DNA from: Thiotrichaceae bacterium
GTDB lineage: Bacteria > Pseudomonadota > Gammaproteobacteria > Beggiatoales > Beggiatoaceae
Direction: 5' to 3'
DNA: 64,000 bases
NCBI GenBank assembly: GCA_011391085.1
Contig: JAABRD010000011.1
Location: 1 to 64,000 of the forward strand
Made by a program: the position numbers and the translations under genes. The notes beneath the pieces were generated by a model that saw nothing but the letters and a program-made list of their open reading frames with translations, ran no database searches and was not told the DNA's origin. Below, in pieces: positions 48,603 through 59,242 of this stretch (positions are counted from its first letter, which is position 1; each line of letters begins with the position of its first letter).

Positions 48603-49238
48603 TTGGATAAGTCAGGTAAAATAGATGGTAGTGACAATAAAGACTGCCAACCGGCTAAAGCCTCTACTCCAACGGTTAAAGCCTCATTGCCATTAAGTCA
48701 AGGGAACCCCCGTTGGAGTGGAGGCTTTAGCCGGCTGGCAGTAGGCACACTTCAAATTTTAAGAATCGCCAACGCCTACTGCCAACCGGCTAAAGCCTCT
48801 CATGCCAACCATTTACTGGCATTTTTATTAGCCCTGCAAAGTCCGCAAGTGGGGACTCTGGCTAAAGACTCTGCAACGAATTTAGGGACTAAGCTGGCCA
48901 CGGAACCGGACGATTGGGAGGATATTGAAGATCGTTTGGAGACACTTTCAAAGGATAATCCGGCGTTGAAAACAGCGTATCAAGATTTCCAGGCAAGGTT
49001 GCAAGACGCTAACCTTACGCCTGAGATTCTACTTGGATTACTTCCAACGGAGGAGGAGATAAGAGCTTTTTCACCTAGTCAGAAACCTGTCACTTTTAGT
49101 CCTCCACCTTCCAAACCTCACCACCCGCTGGAGGGACCTATTATTAATGTGGCACTACCCATTTTGAAAGATAATATGCCAGCGCAAGCAAGTAAGACGC
49201 TGTTGCAACGGGTGTCGGAATGGCTTAAAAACCGGTAG
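48603..49238 (+). CDS. Hypothetical protein whose N-terminus is translated repeat
   Basis: The frame opens with TTG directly after the HEPN-like gene stop. Residues 14-65 are translated GGCTAAAGCC/GGCTTTAGCC repeats (CQPAKASTPT, WSGGFSRLAVGT, YCQPAKASHAN). From about residue 68 a normal-looking helical region starts (HLLAFLLALQSPQVGTLAKD...), followed by a Pro-rich linker (PSQKPVTFSPPPSKP) and a C-terminal helix, LLQRVSEWLKNR. The TAG stop is the third to fifth base of a MITE end (GGTAGTG), so the natural C-terminus may be lost. The function is unknown; it may be a damaged member of the upstream operon. Confidence 0.4.
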   Translation: MDKSGKIDGSDNKDCQPAKASTPTVKASLPLSQGNPRWSGGFSRLAVGTLQILRIANAYCQPAKASHANHLLAFLLALQSPQVGTLAKDSATNLGTKLATEPDDWEDIEDRLETLSKDNPALKTAYQDFQARLQDANLTPEILLGLLPTEEEIRAFSPSQKPVTFSPPPSKPHHPLEGPIINVALPILKDNMPAQASKTLLQRVSEWLKNR

Positions 49239-49512
49239 TGTTGTATAAGTAATGGTATAGCGGTTTTGGAGTACGGAATTTATTCCGTTTCCAGCGGAAT
49301 AAATTCCGTACTCCAACGGAATAAATTCCGTACTCCAAAACCCACAACCATTACCTTTGCAACACTACCTCTGTCTGAACTCTGATTAGAATGATTTTCA
49401 GATGGACTATGATTAGTCAAGCCTCCTTTCATAGCCCTCATTTAATCATTTCAATCAGAGTTCAAGATCGACGAGAAACCGCACAATATTTCACCCACAT
49501 TGCATCACTACC
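49234..49512 (+). mobile_element. Chimeric MITE-like element, copy 5
   Basis: The left part (49234-49369) is a complete inverted repeat with ends GGTAGTGTTGTATAAGTAAT and the inverse. Inside it are three GGAGTACGGAAT-type palindromic arms (49268-49340). The right part (49370-49512) is the interior and right end of a long-form element (CTGTCTGAACTCTGATTAG to CACATTGCATCACTACC) whose left end is missing. It ends 10 bp before the next start codon. Confidence 0.7.
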
Positions 49513-49522
49513 AAAAAATTCA

Positions 49523-51001
49523 ATGAACACAGAACTCACTTATCCTACTTTAAATTTATATCTCTACGTGTTACGGGAAGGTTTAGGGCAAAACCCGGCG
49601 GAAGTTAACCAGAATCGTGAGAATTTTAAGCGATTGTTGCCACAGACCATAGATGGCCAAAAATTTGACCAGATGGATGAGAACGGCAAATATCCTGAAT
49701 TTGAGGAACTCCTCGAAGGTCAAAGTCAAAACAGGACGGCCCTGTGGTGGCCTGCTAAATCGGATCCTGCTTCTCCCAAATTGGATTTGGACGGTGACCC
49801 CTGGTGTTATCCCGTGCGTATGGAAGACTCTTATGGCGTGTTGTTTGACTGTACTTTAAAGGCTCCTCAATCCGCTGAAGATTTGACCTGGTTGCAGTCA
49901 TGGAAGGGATCCTTTGAGGAGAAACTGAAATTGTTCAAACAGGAAGTGGCCACCGAAATACAGTTGGGACACACTTGGATGTTTTCGGCGGTGGTGCCGA
50001 AATCTCTGTCGGACCCTGAAAAAGAACAGTTGGCGCAACAGTGTTATGAAACACTGATGCAAGATGGTATTTGGAAAAAGGATTTAGTGGGGACTGCTAC
50101 CTTCTTGGGTGGCACCGTATTTGAGTTACGGACCAAAAATCAGGAACATTGGTTGCTGATATTTTACTCGGAGGAGGAAACGGCGAAAAGCACCGTGGCG
50201 GACTTTTATCAAGACTGGCTACCCTTATTTTGGTATCGTCACAAAATTTTGTGGGCGTATCAGAATAGTCGACATCTGAGAAAGAAGTTGGAAACTCTGG
50301 TGGTTGAGATGAACCGTTATGGAACAGAGGTTCAACCATACAGCACCTCGCGCTTAGATGATGAGACTCTGGAGAATCTTCAGCACCGGTTAGAAAACAT
50401 GGAGAAGATTTTTCATGACTACACAACCATGTTAGTTCACTTGGAAATCCAATCTCATACCATTGAGGTGAACTTGGGTAATTACAAAACACGTCTTTCT
50501 AACATGGCAGCTAGGAAAGCCGGGATACAGTTGGATGGGCTTCGGCAATTTGTGACTCAAACGGGGAAACGGAATTATAAACAGGTACAAAAAGATTTGG
50601 CTGGTTTTAGCCCTGTCTTGAAGAGGTTAGATAATTTAATTGCCTATCTGCGCATGAGAGTGGAATTAAAAACGGAGAGAAGAGAACATCGTTTTCAACA
50701 TACCGTTTCCATTTTTGGAGTGGCCTTGGCGGCGGGGGCGATTATGGCTTCTATTTCTGGGCAGTTTCCAACCGCAACTTCGGCATTCAATGAGGCCGCT
50801 ATCAGTAAACATTGGTTAGGAGGAACGTTGATAACCGTTCTGAAGTGGGTTTTCTCCTGGTTGGGTTTATCTGAGGTTTGGCTATCTCCTGGGATTTCGA
50901 TTTTGATTAGTTTTGGGGTGGCGTTCTTGGCTGGCGGGGTGACTTGGTTAGTGCTTAATTTACCTAAGTTTTGGAGGTGGTTAAAGAAGATGTGGGCATG
51001 A
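49523..51001 (+). CDS. Hypothetical membrane protein with CorA-like topology
   Basis: The family was not recognised. From ATG 49523 (an upstream extension would be translated MITE) it has 492 residues. A soluble N-terminal half (WWPAKSD, WCYPVRMEDSYGVLFDCTL) is followed by long helices and coiled coil (about 250-390: LENLQHRLENMEKIFHDYTT). Two C-terminal TM helices follow (about 393-413 and 457-480) with a short basic cytosolic end, KFWRWLKKMWA. The long helical stalk plus two C-terminal TMs resembles CorA channels, but the GMN motif is absent. It lies at the end of the 47-51 kb gene group; a membrane-perturbing effector role is speculative. Confidence 0.6.
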   Translation: MNTELTYPTLNLYLYVLREGLGQNPAEVNQNRENFKRLLPQTIDGQKFDQMDENGKYPEFEELLEGQSQNRTALWWPAKSDPASPKLDLDGDPWCYPVRMEDSYGVLFDCTLKAPQSAEDLTWLQSWKGSFEEKLKLFKQEVATEIQLGHTWMFSAVVPKSLSDPEKEQLAQQCYETLMQDGIWKKDLVGTATFLGGTVFELRTKNQEHWLLIFYSEEETAKSTVADFYQDWLPLFWYRHKILWAYQNSRHLRKKLETLVVEMNRYGTEVQPYSTSRLDDETLENLQHRLENMEKIFHDYTTMLVHLEIQSHTIEVNLGNYKTRLSNMAARKAGIQLDGLRQFVTQTGKRNYKQVQKDLAGFSPVLKRLDNLIAYLRMRVELKTERREHRFQHTVSIFGVALAAGAIMASISGQFPTATSAFNEAAISKHWLGGTLITVLKWVFSWLGLSEVWLSPGISILISFGVAFLAGGVTWLVLNLPKFWRWLKKMWA

Positions 51002-51015
51002 CTATGACGGCAAAC

Positions 51016-51046
51016 CAGGAGTCCAAAGCGACGCTTTGGACTCCTG
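51016..51046 (+). terminator. Terminator-like hairpin after the CorA-like gene
   Basis: CAGGAGTCCAAAGCG and its exact inverse around one central A give a 15-bp stem. ATTTTATT follows. It is a member of the GGAGT...ACTCC palindrome family. Confidence 0.6.
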
Positions 51047-51172
51047 ATTTTATTATGGTTTTCTCTTTTTTTCACCTTTGATAAATATCAAGGGAAACGG
51101 CGCCTGCCGACCCCATATCAATTTCTGTTGGTTTATTATTCAATTTCATTTATATTAAAGGAGTATATCATC

Positions 51173-53001
<1,829 letters not shown>

Positions 53002-53057
53002 CGTCGTCCCAAAATCGTGGGGCCATTAAGTTTAAGGAAAAAAGTTAAAATACAGAT

Positions 53058-53140
53058 GGACTAGAGGCTTTAGCCGGTGGGCAGGCCCTGCAATTTCAAT
53101 TCCGTTCTGCACCCACCGGCTAAAGCCTCTAGTCCACCAT
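53058..53140. repeat. Inverted pair of GGCTTTAGCC-family repeats
   Basis: TGGACTAGAGGCTTTAGCCG and CGGCTAAAGCCTCTAGTCCA form 22-bp arms around 38 bp, between the convergent norB and nirN-like genes. Possible bidirectional terminator hairpin. Confidence 0.65.
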
Positions 53141-53263
53141 AACTTTCATTTCCACCACAACTTTTCCACCACAACTTTCATTCTGCTTTTGCCACTTCAA
53201 CCCCTTAACTTAATGGCATTGTAGGGTTGGTTAGGGAGGGATGAATGCGTAACTCCCCAAAAA

Positions 53264-54832
53264 TTAATGACTTGTCCCACTGTCATAACGAATCTTATTA
53301 TAAATATTATACTTCCCCACCGGTTTGCGCATCGGAATCCGTTTCACCTCCTCCAAAGTTTTGGCGTCATACACAATGATCGCCCCGTCGTTTTCATACA
53401 GACTCAACAACGCATAACGACCATGACGGTCAAATTCAAAATGAGTCACCGTCTTCCCAGGGGCTGGCCGTAGCGTCTTGACGACATTTAGGGTGTTTTT
53501 ATCAATCACCTGCACCGCTTCCTTTTGGGGACTGAAGAACATATCCACCCAGGCATAAGGAGTGGTGGTATGACTACGCATGAACGCACCAGGTCCCAAA
53601 GTCTCAATACGTTTTATCACCCGCCAATTTTGCATATCAATGACACTAACGACGCCCTCTTTCAAATTGGGGGTGGCTAACACCGGTGTGCCTTGATAGT
53701 TCCAAGTGATGCCAGAAGCCAGATGAGGCATTCCTGGTAAATCCACTTCAGCGATTTTCATGCCCACCACCAAGTTGATCACCTGTCCTTTTCCACCATC
53801 CCGTGCTGCCCCTATCAGGTGCAGATAATGTGGATCAAAAAAGAAATCGTCCACATAGCCACCTACCTTCATGCGACGCACGGGGAATTGACGTTTATCA
53901 ACCGGTGGTGTCTCCCCGGATTCCATGCGATAATCGTGCATAGGACCTTGATACACAGGCAAAGCATCAGCTTTGGGACTATAGGGAATCTCCCAGACTT
54001 CTGGCAAATCTTTCAGGGCCGCAATAAAACTGTGACGGGGTGGTGCCGTGTACACCGCACTGACTCGTGAACTGTTCCCTTGGTCATCGGTAGCCTCAAT
54101 GATTTGTAAAGGCATCAAATCCGTCGCATTCAACACGACCAACGTGCGGGGGAGATAATTGGCAACCATCACATAGTTCCCATCAGCAGACACGGCAATG
54201 TTGCGGGTGTTGATGCCGGCCCGAATTTCAGTTATCATCTTCAAGTTATAAACATCAAATTTACTCACCCAACCATCGCGTGACGCCAGGTAAGCAAAAC
54301 GTCCATCGGGTGAATATTTGATACCGCCATGTAAAGCAAACCGCGTGGGGAAACGAGTCAGCGGTTCTAACTTGTCACCATCCAGCACGGTGATATGATG
54401 ATCACCGCCTTCTACTACCAAGAAGAGATTGAGGGGATCGGCGGAGTAAATGGGGACGGGAGAGAGAGTCTCTAAGCGATTATGCACCACTGCCGTCGCC
54501 TTGATGTCGGCCAATCCTAACACGGGAAGAGTGGGCAGAGGAGTATAAATATAGTCCACCAAAGATTGAATCTGGGCCAGCGTCAATTTGTCGGAGAACC
54601 CCTGCATTTGGGTGGCAGGACGACCATTGGCAATCACTGCTTCGGCATTTTTTTTAGACAGCCGCCCCAAATTTTCAGGTAGCAATGCTGGGCCACTGCC
54701 ACCTAAACGATTGGCCTGGTGACAGGTGGCACAGTGATCAGCGTAGAGTTTTGCCACCGGTAATGAGTCTGCTGGTACGTGACTGGCGGAAGATGATAGA
54801 ATGAAAAGAGTTAGGAAAAGGAATTTTTTCAT
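53264..54832 (-). CDS. nirN: NirN-like c/d1-type cytochrome (heme d1 maturation)
   Basis: The 522-residue periplasmic protein has a signal peptide (about 1-22). A cytochrome c domain has CATCH (about 34-38) and a Met in TQMQGFSDKL. A heme d1-type eight-bladed propeller (about 125-520) contains GGIKYSPDGRFAYLASRDGW, DLPGMPHLASGITW, GPGAFMRSHTTTPYAWVD and the end VGKYNIYNKIRYDSGTSH. NirN oxidises dihydro-heme d1 to heme d1 in nitrite reductase NirS maturation. NirS itself is disfavoured because the RFLHDGG-type catalytic His segment is not found. NirF normally lacks the c domain. nirS and other d1-synthesis genes are not in the window. An AAGG lies upstream of the ATG. It is convergent with norB. 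Confidence 0.7.
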   Translation of the reverse strand: MKKFLFLTLFILSSSASHVPADSLPVAKLYADHCATCHQANRLGGSGPALLPENLGRLSKKNAEAVIANGRPATQMQGFSDKLTLAQIQSLVDYIYTPLPTLPVLGLADIKATAVVHNRLETLSPVPIYSADPLNLFLVVEGGDHHITVLDGDKLEPLTRFPTRFALHGGIKYSPDGRFAYLASRDGWVSKFDVYNLKMITEIRAGINTRNIAVSADGNYVMVANYLPRTLVVLNATDLMPLQIIEATDDQGNSSRVSAVYTAPPRHSFIAALKDLPEVWEIPYSPKADALPVYQGPMHDYRMESGETPPVDKRQFPVRRMKVGGYVDDFFFDPHYLHLIGAARDGGKGQVINLVVGMKIAEVDLPGMPHLASGITWNYQGTPVLATPNLKEGVVSVIDMQNWRVIKRIETLGPGAFMRSHTTTPYAWVDMFFSPQKEAVQVIDKNTLNVVKTLRPAPGKTVTHFEFDRHGRYALLSLYENDGAIIVYDAKTLEEVKRIPMRKPVGKYNIYNKIRYDSGTSH

Positions 54833-55059
54833 TGTAATTGACCTTAATATTTGATAGTAAATGTGTTGTCAAACAGGAGTCCTTCGCTGTACTTTGACAA
54901 AGCTACGCCTTGGATTCATGGGACTTGGATTCATGTTGATTAACCAAATTGACAGATTGCATGGAGAAATTCCTTGACTTAGGTAAAGTCGTCGGATAGA
55001 ATTTTAATCTAATCCAAAATAGACTCAACAACAATTAACTCATTATGAAGGAGAGTATT

Positions 55060-55434
55060 ATGGAATTGAATAAACTAAGACAACTTGCGGAACAAGGGGA
55101 TGCCCAGGCACAATACGATTTGGGCGTAAAATATGCGAAAGGTCAAGGAATCCCCCAAAATTTCGAAGAAGCTTCTGGGTGGTTCCGTCAGGCTGCCAAA
55201 CAGGGCATTGTCGACACCACACCACAAGAAAATATCGATTTTGATATTGCCTACGCCCAATCCCTCGTAACGCGAGAGGACGTTGAAGAGGAGATTGGGC
55301 AATATGAGAAACAATTTGGTATGAGTTCGACAACGTTTTTGGAAATGATGAAGCGCAATGATGCACCAGACAGTTTTGAGACGATGCACTGGTGGTCATT
55401 ACTGGACGCATATAAAGAATGTTTTGCAAGGTGA
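55060..55434 (+). CDS. Sel1 repeat fused to an antitoxin-like domain
   Basis: The 124-residue protein starts at ATG 55060, which has AAGGAG 8 bp upstream (ATG 55045 lies across that site). Residues 1-45 form one Sel1-type repeat (AEQGDAQAQYDLGVKYAKGQ then GIPQNFEEASGWFRQAAKQG). Residues 60-122 (VEEEIGQYEKQFGMSSTTFL..., then MHWWSLLDAYKECF) match the pattern EKKYGMSSxxFxxxxxxxxxPDxxxxxxWxxL common to small antitoxin proteins. The next gene encodes a TumE-like toxin, so this is probably its antitoxin. The Sel1 fusion is unusual. A 183-bp gap separates the two genes. Confidence 0.6.
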   Translation: MELNKLRQLAEQGDAQAQYDLGVKYAKGQGIPQNFEEASGWFRQAAKQGIVDTTPQENIDFDIAYAQSLVTREDVEEEIGQYEKQFGMSSTTFLEMMKRNDAPDSFETMHWWSLLDAYKECFAR

Positions 55435-55617
55435 AGTGAACTGCTAGTGTGCCATCCTTTTGACGAAATTCTCACTGACAGGAGAACCTATGTTTCCAAA
55501 CAATCGGTCAGACCTACAAAATCTTAAAAACCACGTAGGTCTCCATTCATAAATATTTTGTTTATTACGACCTAGTGCATCACAACTCAAAATTGGAGTA
55601 TAATAGGTTTTAACCAG

Positions 55618-56082
55618 ATGACTGAAAAAATGATGCCCATATTATCTTTTCATAGCGTGAATGACTATCATAGTCATATACTTAGGAAAGTGATTGCCAG
55701 TCAATTGGCGATTGATTGTCGTGCTATTAAAATGTTATCTCAAAATAAAAAAGCAGGACTCATTTATGCTACCCCCTTACAATTTAGAGATGGCGCCATA
55801 TTGAGATTTGAAGAACGAATTATCATTAATAGTATAGATCAGATTGAACGTCTTTTTTATACCTATCACTATGAACGTTCCGACCAGAATAACACGTTCT
55901 ATTTTCGCTATGACCGCGATCCCCCACATACCAAACCCTTCCTTCATGAAGAGTGCCATCTTCATGCCAACGGGAAAGTTCCTAGATATAAAACTCACGC
56001 CACCAATTTTGACGAAGTATTTGATTTTATTGTAGCGGGATATCGGGAAAATAAGTGGCAAGGGGCAAAGTGGGTAGATTGA
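55618..56082 (+). CDS. TumE-like (DUF6516) toxin candidate
   Basis: The 154-residue protein has an alpha/beta core: a central [16 protein letters not shown] strand, then [20 protein letters not shown] and [20 protein letters not shown], which matches the YHYQ...FRYDNAPHH...FPHHKH pattern of the TumE/DUF6516 family. The basic C-terminus ends [14 protein letters not shown]. The family is proposed to be a toxin paired with a small antitoxin; the mechanism is not established here. It follows the Sel1-antitoxin gene and overlaps nothing. ATG 55630 is an alternative start. Confidence 0.6.
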   Translation: MTEKMMPILSFHSVNDYHSHILRKVIASQLAIDCRAIKMLSQNKKAGLIYATPLQFRDGAILRFEERIIINSIDQIERLFYTYHYERSDQNNTFYFRYDRDPPHTKPFLHEECHLHANGKVPRYKTHATNFDEVFDFIVAGYRENKWQGAKWVD

Positions 56083-56123
56083 AAAAAACACTTTATTCTT
56101 TTAACCTCCACAGGACCACCAAC

Positions 56124-56579
56124 ATGATAAAACTCCTCATCAATAACCAAGAACACAACCTTGACGTGGCTTCTGATACCCCGCTATTATGGGTGCTTCG
56201 CGATACCATTGGGTTAACCGGCACCAAATATGGTTGCGGCATTGCCCAATGCGGGGCTTGCACCGTGCTGATGGACGGTGAAGCAGTGCGTTCTTGCAGC
56301 CTACCCGTGTCGCAAGCGGAAGGTAAAAAACTCACCACGATTGAAGGTCTCTCCAAAGACCGCAGTCATCCTCTGCAACAGGCTTGGATAGAAGAAGATG
56401 TGCCGCAATGTGGCTACTGTCAATCCGGCATGATAATGACAGCCGCCGCTTTTTTGGCAAAACATCCCAAACCCACCGAAGAGGAGGTTGTGCAAGCCAT
56501 GAATGGCAATCTCTGTCGTTGTGGCACCTATTCACGAGTGCGTAAAGCCATTCTTCGTGCCGCCGATGCCAATGGTTAG
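56124..56579 (+). CDS. (2Fe-2S)-binding subunit of a molybdenum hydroxylase (IorA/XDH small subunit type)
   Basis: The 151 residues from ATG 56124 carry two [2Fe-2S] clusters. The plant-ferredoxin type has [20 protein letters not shown] (Cys about 40, 45, 48 and 60). The helical type has [10 protein letters not shown] (about 99-102) and [11 protein letters not shown] (about 132-134). Such subunits relay electrons from the molybdopterin centre of isoquinoline 1-oxidoreductase, aldehyde oxidase or xanthine dehydrogenase relatives. The large Mo-binding subunit is absent from the window. It overlaps xdhC by 8 bp (ATGGTTAG), so the two are coupled. Confidence 0.9.
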   Translation: MIKLLINNQEHNLDVASDTPLLWVLRDTIGLTGTKYGCGIAQCGACTVLMDGEAVRSCSLPVSQAEGKKLTTIEGLSKDRSHPLQQAWIEEDVPQCGYCQSGMIMTAAAFLAKHPKPTEEEVVQAMNGNLCRCGTYSRVRKAILRAADANG

Positions 56580-57510
56580 TACCACTTTAGAAGTCTTTTC
56601 ACAAACTCTACGGTGGCTAGAACAAGGTTCTCCCGTGGTTCTTGTCACCGTCGTTCGCACCTGGGGTTCCACACCACGGCCCGTCGGGTCCCTCTTGGCT
56701 ATTCAACCAAACACGGGAGACCTAGTCGGTTCTGTCTCCGGCGGTTGTGTAGAAGAGGATATAGTCAGACAAGTGAAAGCCGGTACCTTCACTCATCCCA
56801 CGGTTCTCAAATATGGTATCACTCAGGAACACAGTCAACGGCTAGGACTGGCTTGTGGGGGCAGTTTGGAAGTGGTGATAGAACCGCTGACGCAGGTCGA
56901 AAGTGTCAAGCCCGCTGTGATTGCATTGGCCCAACGTCAGTTAATGGCGCGTCAAGTGAATCTAATCACGGGAGAAGTGACTTGGCAACCGGCGACGAGA
57001 GAACAATCTTTACAATATGATGACACTCAATTGAGTTGCCTATTGGGTCCCACCTGGCGACTGCTTCTCATTGGTGCCGTACAAGTCTCTCGTTACCTAG
57101 CTGAATTTGCCTTAGCACTGGATTACCAAGTCATCGTTTGTGATCCGCGTTCTGAATATGTTTCGACCTGGCAAGTCGCAGACGCCACGGTCACTCGCGA
57201 AATGCCAGATGAGGCGGTGAAAAAGTTTATTCAAGACTCTCGCAGTGCCGTGGTAGCAGTCACCCATGACCCGAAATTGGATGACCTAGCCCTATTGGAA
57301 GCCTTGCAGACAAACGCTTTTTATATTGGGGCGATGGGTTCCAAACACAGTTCGACCCAACGTCGCTTACGTCTCCTCAGTTTAGGCATTTCAGAGGAGG
57401 CTTTGACTCGTTTACATGCCCCTGTGGGAATCCCCATTGGCAGTCACACGCCACCGGAAATTGCGATTTCGGTATTGGCGGAAATGACAGTTGTTCGAAA
57501 GCTTTTCTAA
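56572..57510 (+). CDS. XdhC/CoxI-family molybdenum cofactor insertion protein
   Basis: XdhC binds molybdopterin cofactor, promotes its sulfuration and delivers it to xanthine dehydrogenase-type enzymes. The 312 residues from ATG 56572 contain [32 protein letters not shown] (XdhC domain, about 45-60), [16 protein letters not shown] and a Rossmann-like C-terminal half ([44 protein letters not shown]). Together with the 2Fe-2S subunit it points to a molybdenum hydroxylase encoded elsewhere. The true start is set by overlap with the upstream stop. Confidence 0.9.
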   Translation: MVSTTLEVFSQTLRWLEQGSPVVLVTVVRTWGSTPRPVGSLLAIQPNTGDLVGSVSGGCVEEDIVRQVKAGTFTHPTVLKYGITQEHSQRLGLACGGSLEVVIEPLTQVESVKPAVIALAQRQLMARQVNLITGEVTWQPATREQSLQYDDTQLSCLLGPTWRLLLIGAVQVSRYLAEFALALDYQVIVCDPRSEYVSTWQVADATVTREMPDEAVKKFIQDSRSAVVAVTHDPKLDDLALLEALQTNAFYIGAMGSKHSSTQRRLRLLSLGISEEALTRLHAPVGIPIGSHTPPEIAISVLAEMTVVRKLF

Positions 57511-57579
57511 ACTTTGAAGGTTTAGAGAAGCTAAATTTAAACTAGACTCGATAGTTCAAGTTTTTCTTCAGTCAACTCC

Positions 57580-57693
57580 TGCGGGACTAGAGGCGGAAGC
57601 CGGGCCTCGGGACTAGAGGCGGAAGCCGGTGGGTAGGACTAGAGGCTTCAGCCGGGCGATGTTAGAGGTTTCCCGGCTAAAGCCTCTAGTCCC
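57580..57693. repeat. GGCTTTAGCC-family cluster
   Basis: GGGACTAGAGGCGGAAGCCG occurs twice in tandem (57581 and 57606), then GGACTAGAGGCTTCAGCCGG and the inverse CCGGCTAAAGCCTCTAGTCC. It sits between xdhC and the ferritin gene. Confidence 0.65.
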
Positions 57694-57750
57694 CCGACGG
57701 AAAAACTTGAACATCGAGTTAAACCCAACTATTTCAAGAGAAACACTTTT

Positions 57751-58272
57751 ATGATCACTCAAACCATTGCCAACGCCCTCAACAGTCAAGTGGGTCGCGA
57801 ATTTTATTCCGCCTACTTTTACCTCTCCATGTCCGCCCAAAGTGACACTCTCGGACTCAAAGGTTTTGCCAGTTGGTTCATGGCCAAATATAACGAAGAG
57901 TTGCTACACGCAATGAAGATTTACCAGTATATTCTCAACCAAAGTGCCCAGGTGAAATTGTTGCCCATTGACCAACCACCCTCCACATTTGAAGGCCCGT
58001 TGGCCATGTATGAAGCCACACTTGCCCATGAACAACAGGTCACCAAAAATATCAACGACCTGATTGACTTAGCGATGTCGGAACGAGACCATGCTACCCA
58101 AATTTTCCTACACTGGTTTATCACCGAACAGATTGAAGAGGAAGCTACGGTTTCCGAAATCATCGCGAAAATCAAGCTGGTGGGCGGTAGAGGAGATGGG
58201 TTGTTTATGATAGATAATCAAGTGGGGCAGAAAGTGTCATTGCCTGCCACGACATCCTCAGCGGCACCATAA
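57751..58272 (+). CDS. Non-heme ferritin
   Basis: This 24-mer iron-storage protein has 173 residues (typical about 165-175). The ferroxidase ligands are visible in VGREFYSAYFYLSM (Glu about 17), KYNEELLHAMKIYQY (Glu/His about 50-53), HEQQVTKNINDL (Glu about 95) and FITEQIEEEATVSEI (Glu/Gln about 128-131). A short Ser/Ala/Thr C-terminal tail is unremarkable. AGAGAAA precedes the ATG. It oxidises Fe2+ and stores Fe3+, which fits a heme- and iron-rich metabolism. The gene is alone. Confidence 0.94.
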   Translation: MITQTIANALNSQVGREFYSAYFYLSMSAQSDTLGLKGFASWFMAKYNEELLHAMKIYQYILNQSAQVKLLPIDQPPSTFEGPLAMYEATLAHEQQVTKNINDLIDLAMSERDHATQIFLHWFITEQIEEEATVSEIIAKIKLVGGRGDGLFMIDNQVGQKVSLPATTSSAAP

Positions 58273-58522
58273 TTAAAATGGTAAGAAACTAAATTTCGAA
58301 AAGCAAATTTAGTTTCTGTGGAACAGTTTAAGACGACTGAATTGGTTTTTCACACGGATCAAACACAAAGTCCAAATTGCCGAACACCTTTTGAGGAACC
58401 GCAATAGAATAGGCCACGGGATGTTTGGTGAACTGATTTTTTCCAGTTTCCCAAAACATGCCCGTGGCGACAATGCCATCACTCTCAACCCCTTCTCTCA
58501 CCTTTTTGCTGGAGACCTTCTC

Positions 58523-59131
58523 ATGTTAGCCGAAGCCATCACTTTTAATCCGGTGACAATTTCACCATCATTTAAATCCACCGTGGTGGTCAAAAAAACG
58601 CCCATCACGGGTGAAGAATTGGCCGCCTTGGGGGATATAGGACGTACCGAATTAATCAAAGGAGAAATTATTTATCTTATGCCAACAGGACATCCTCATG
58701 GTTTTTATGAAGGCAATATCACTGGTTTTTTATTTGCCTTTGTGAAAAAACACAAACTAGGCCGGGTCTTACCTGGCGAAGTGGGTATCTATACCCAACG
58801 CCGTCCAGATACCGTCCGCGGTGCAGACGTTGCCTTTATCTCGCACGAACGTTTTGCCCAAGTTCAATCCAAAAGTTTTCTGGATGTGTGTCCAGAATTA
58901 ATTGTGGAAGTCATGTCACCCGATGACACTTGGTCAGAAGTGAATGATAAATTGGCCGAATATTTTGCGGTGGCTGCGAAACTGATTTGGATTGTTGACC
59001 CACGCAAGCAACGAATCCATCTGTATCGTTCGCTGACTGACCTAGAGGTGTTATCGGTTCAAGATACGTTGACAGGTGGCGAAGTGTTACCTGGTTTTCA
59101 AGTAGCGGTGGCGGAACTGTTTGACAGTTAA
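58523..59131 (+). CDS. Uma2-family protein (PD-(D/E)XK restriction-endonuclease fold)
   Basis: The 202 residues from ATG 58523 (GGAGA 10 bp upstream; an upstream in-frame extension lacks family similarity) contain the Uma2 pattern. TELIKGEIIYLMPTGHPHGF and VLPGEVGIYTQRRPDTVRGADVAFIS are followed by the catalytic-like CPELIVEVMSPDDTWSEVNDKLAEYF and LIWIVDPRKQRIHLYRS. Uma2 proteins are abundant in cyanobacteria and filamentous bacteria, are thought to be nucleases, and often occur in many copies. The function is not established. No partner is adjacent. Confidence 0.88.
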   Translation: MLAEAITFNPVTISPSFKSTVVVKKTPITGEELAALGDIGRTELIKGEIIYLMPTGHPHGFYEGNITGFLFAFVKKHKLGRVLPGEVGIYTQRRPDTVRGADVAFISHERFAQVQSKSFLDVCPELIVEVMSPDDTWSEVNDKLAEYFAVAAKLIWIVDPRKQRIHLYRSLTDLEVLSVQDTLTGGEVLPGFQVAVAELFDS

Positions 59132-59136
59132 ACCAG

Positions 59137-59195
59137 GAGTCCACAAACCAGAAGTCCAAGGCGCAACTTTGTCAAAGCTACACTTTGGACGCCTG
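59137..59195. repeat. GGAGTCC-type imperfect palindrome after the Uma2 gene
   Basis: CAGGAGTCCACAAACCAGAAGTCC on the left (two half units) and GTCAAAGCTACACTTTGGAC then GCCTG on the right. It is an eroded member of the CAAAGCTACGCTTTGGACTC family. Confidence 0.45.
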
Positions 59196-59242
59196 TTAAA
59201 TTAAAGTTCAATTTGATTTAACAACGGAAAGTTAAATTTAAC

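Noticed and set aside
49523-51001. CorA magnesium transporter
   Set aside because: Topology is similar, but there is no GMN motif and the N-terminal half does not match.
53264-54832. NirS nitrite reductase
   Set aside because: Length and c-d1 order fit, but the catalytic His segment of NirS is not seen, while NirN-type segments and end are present.
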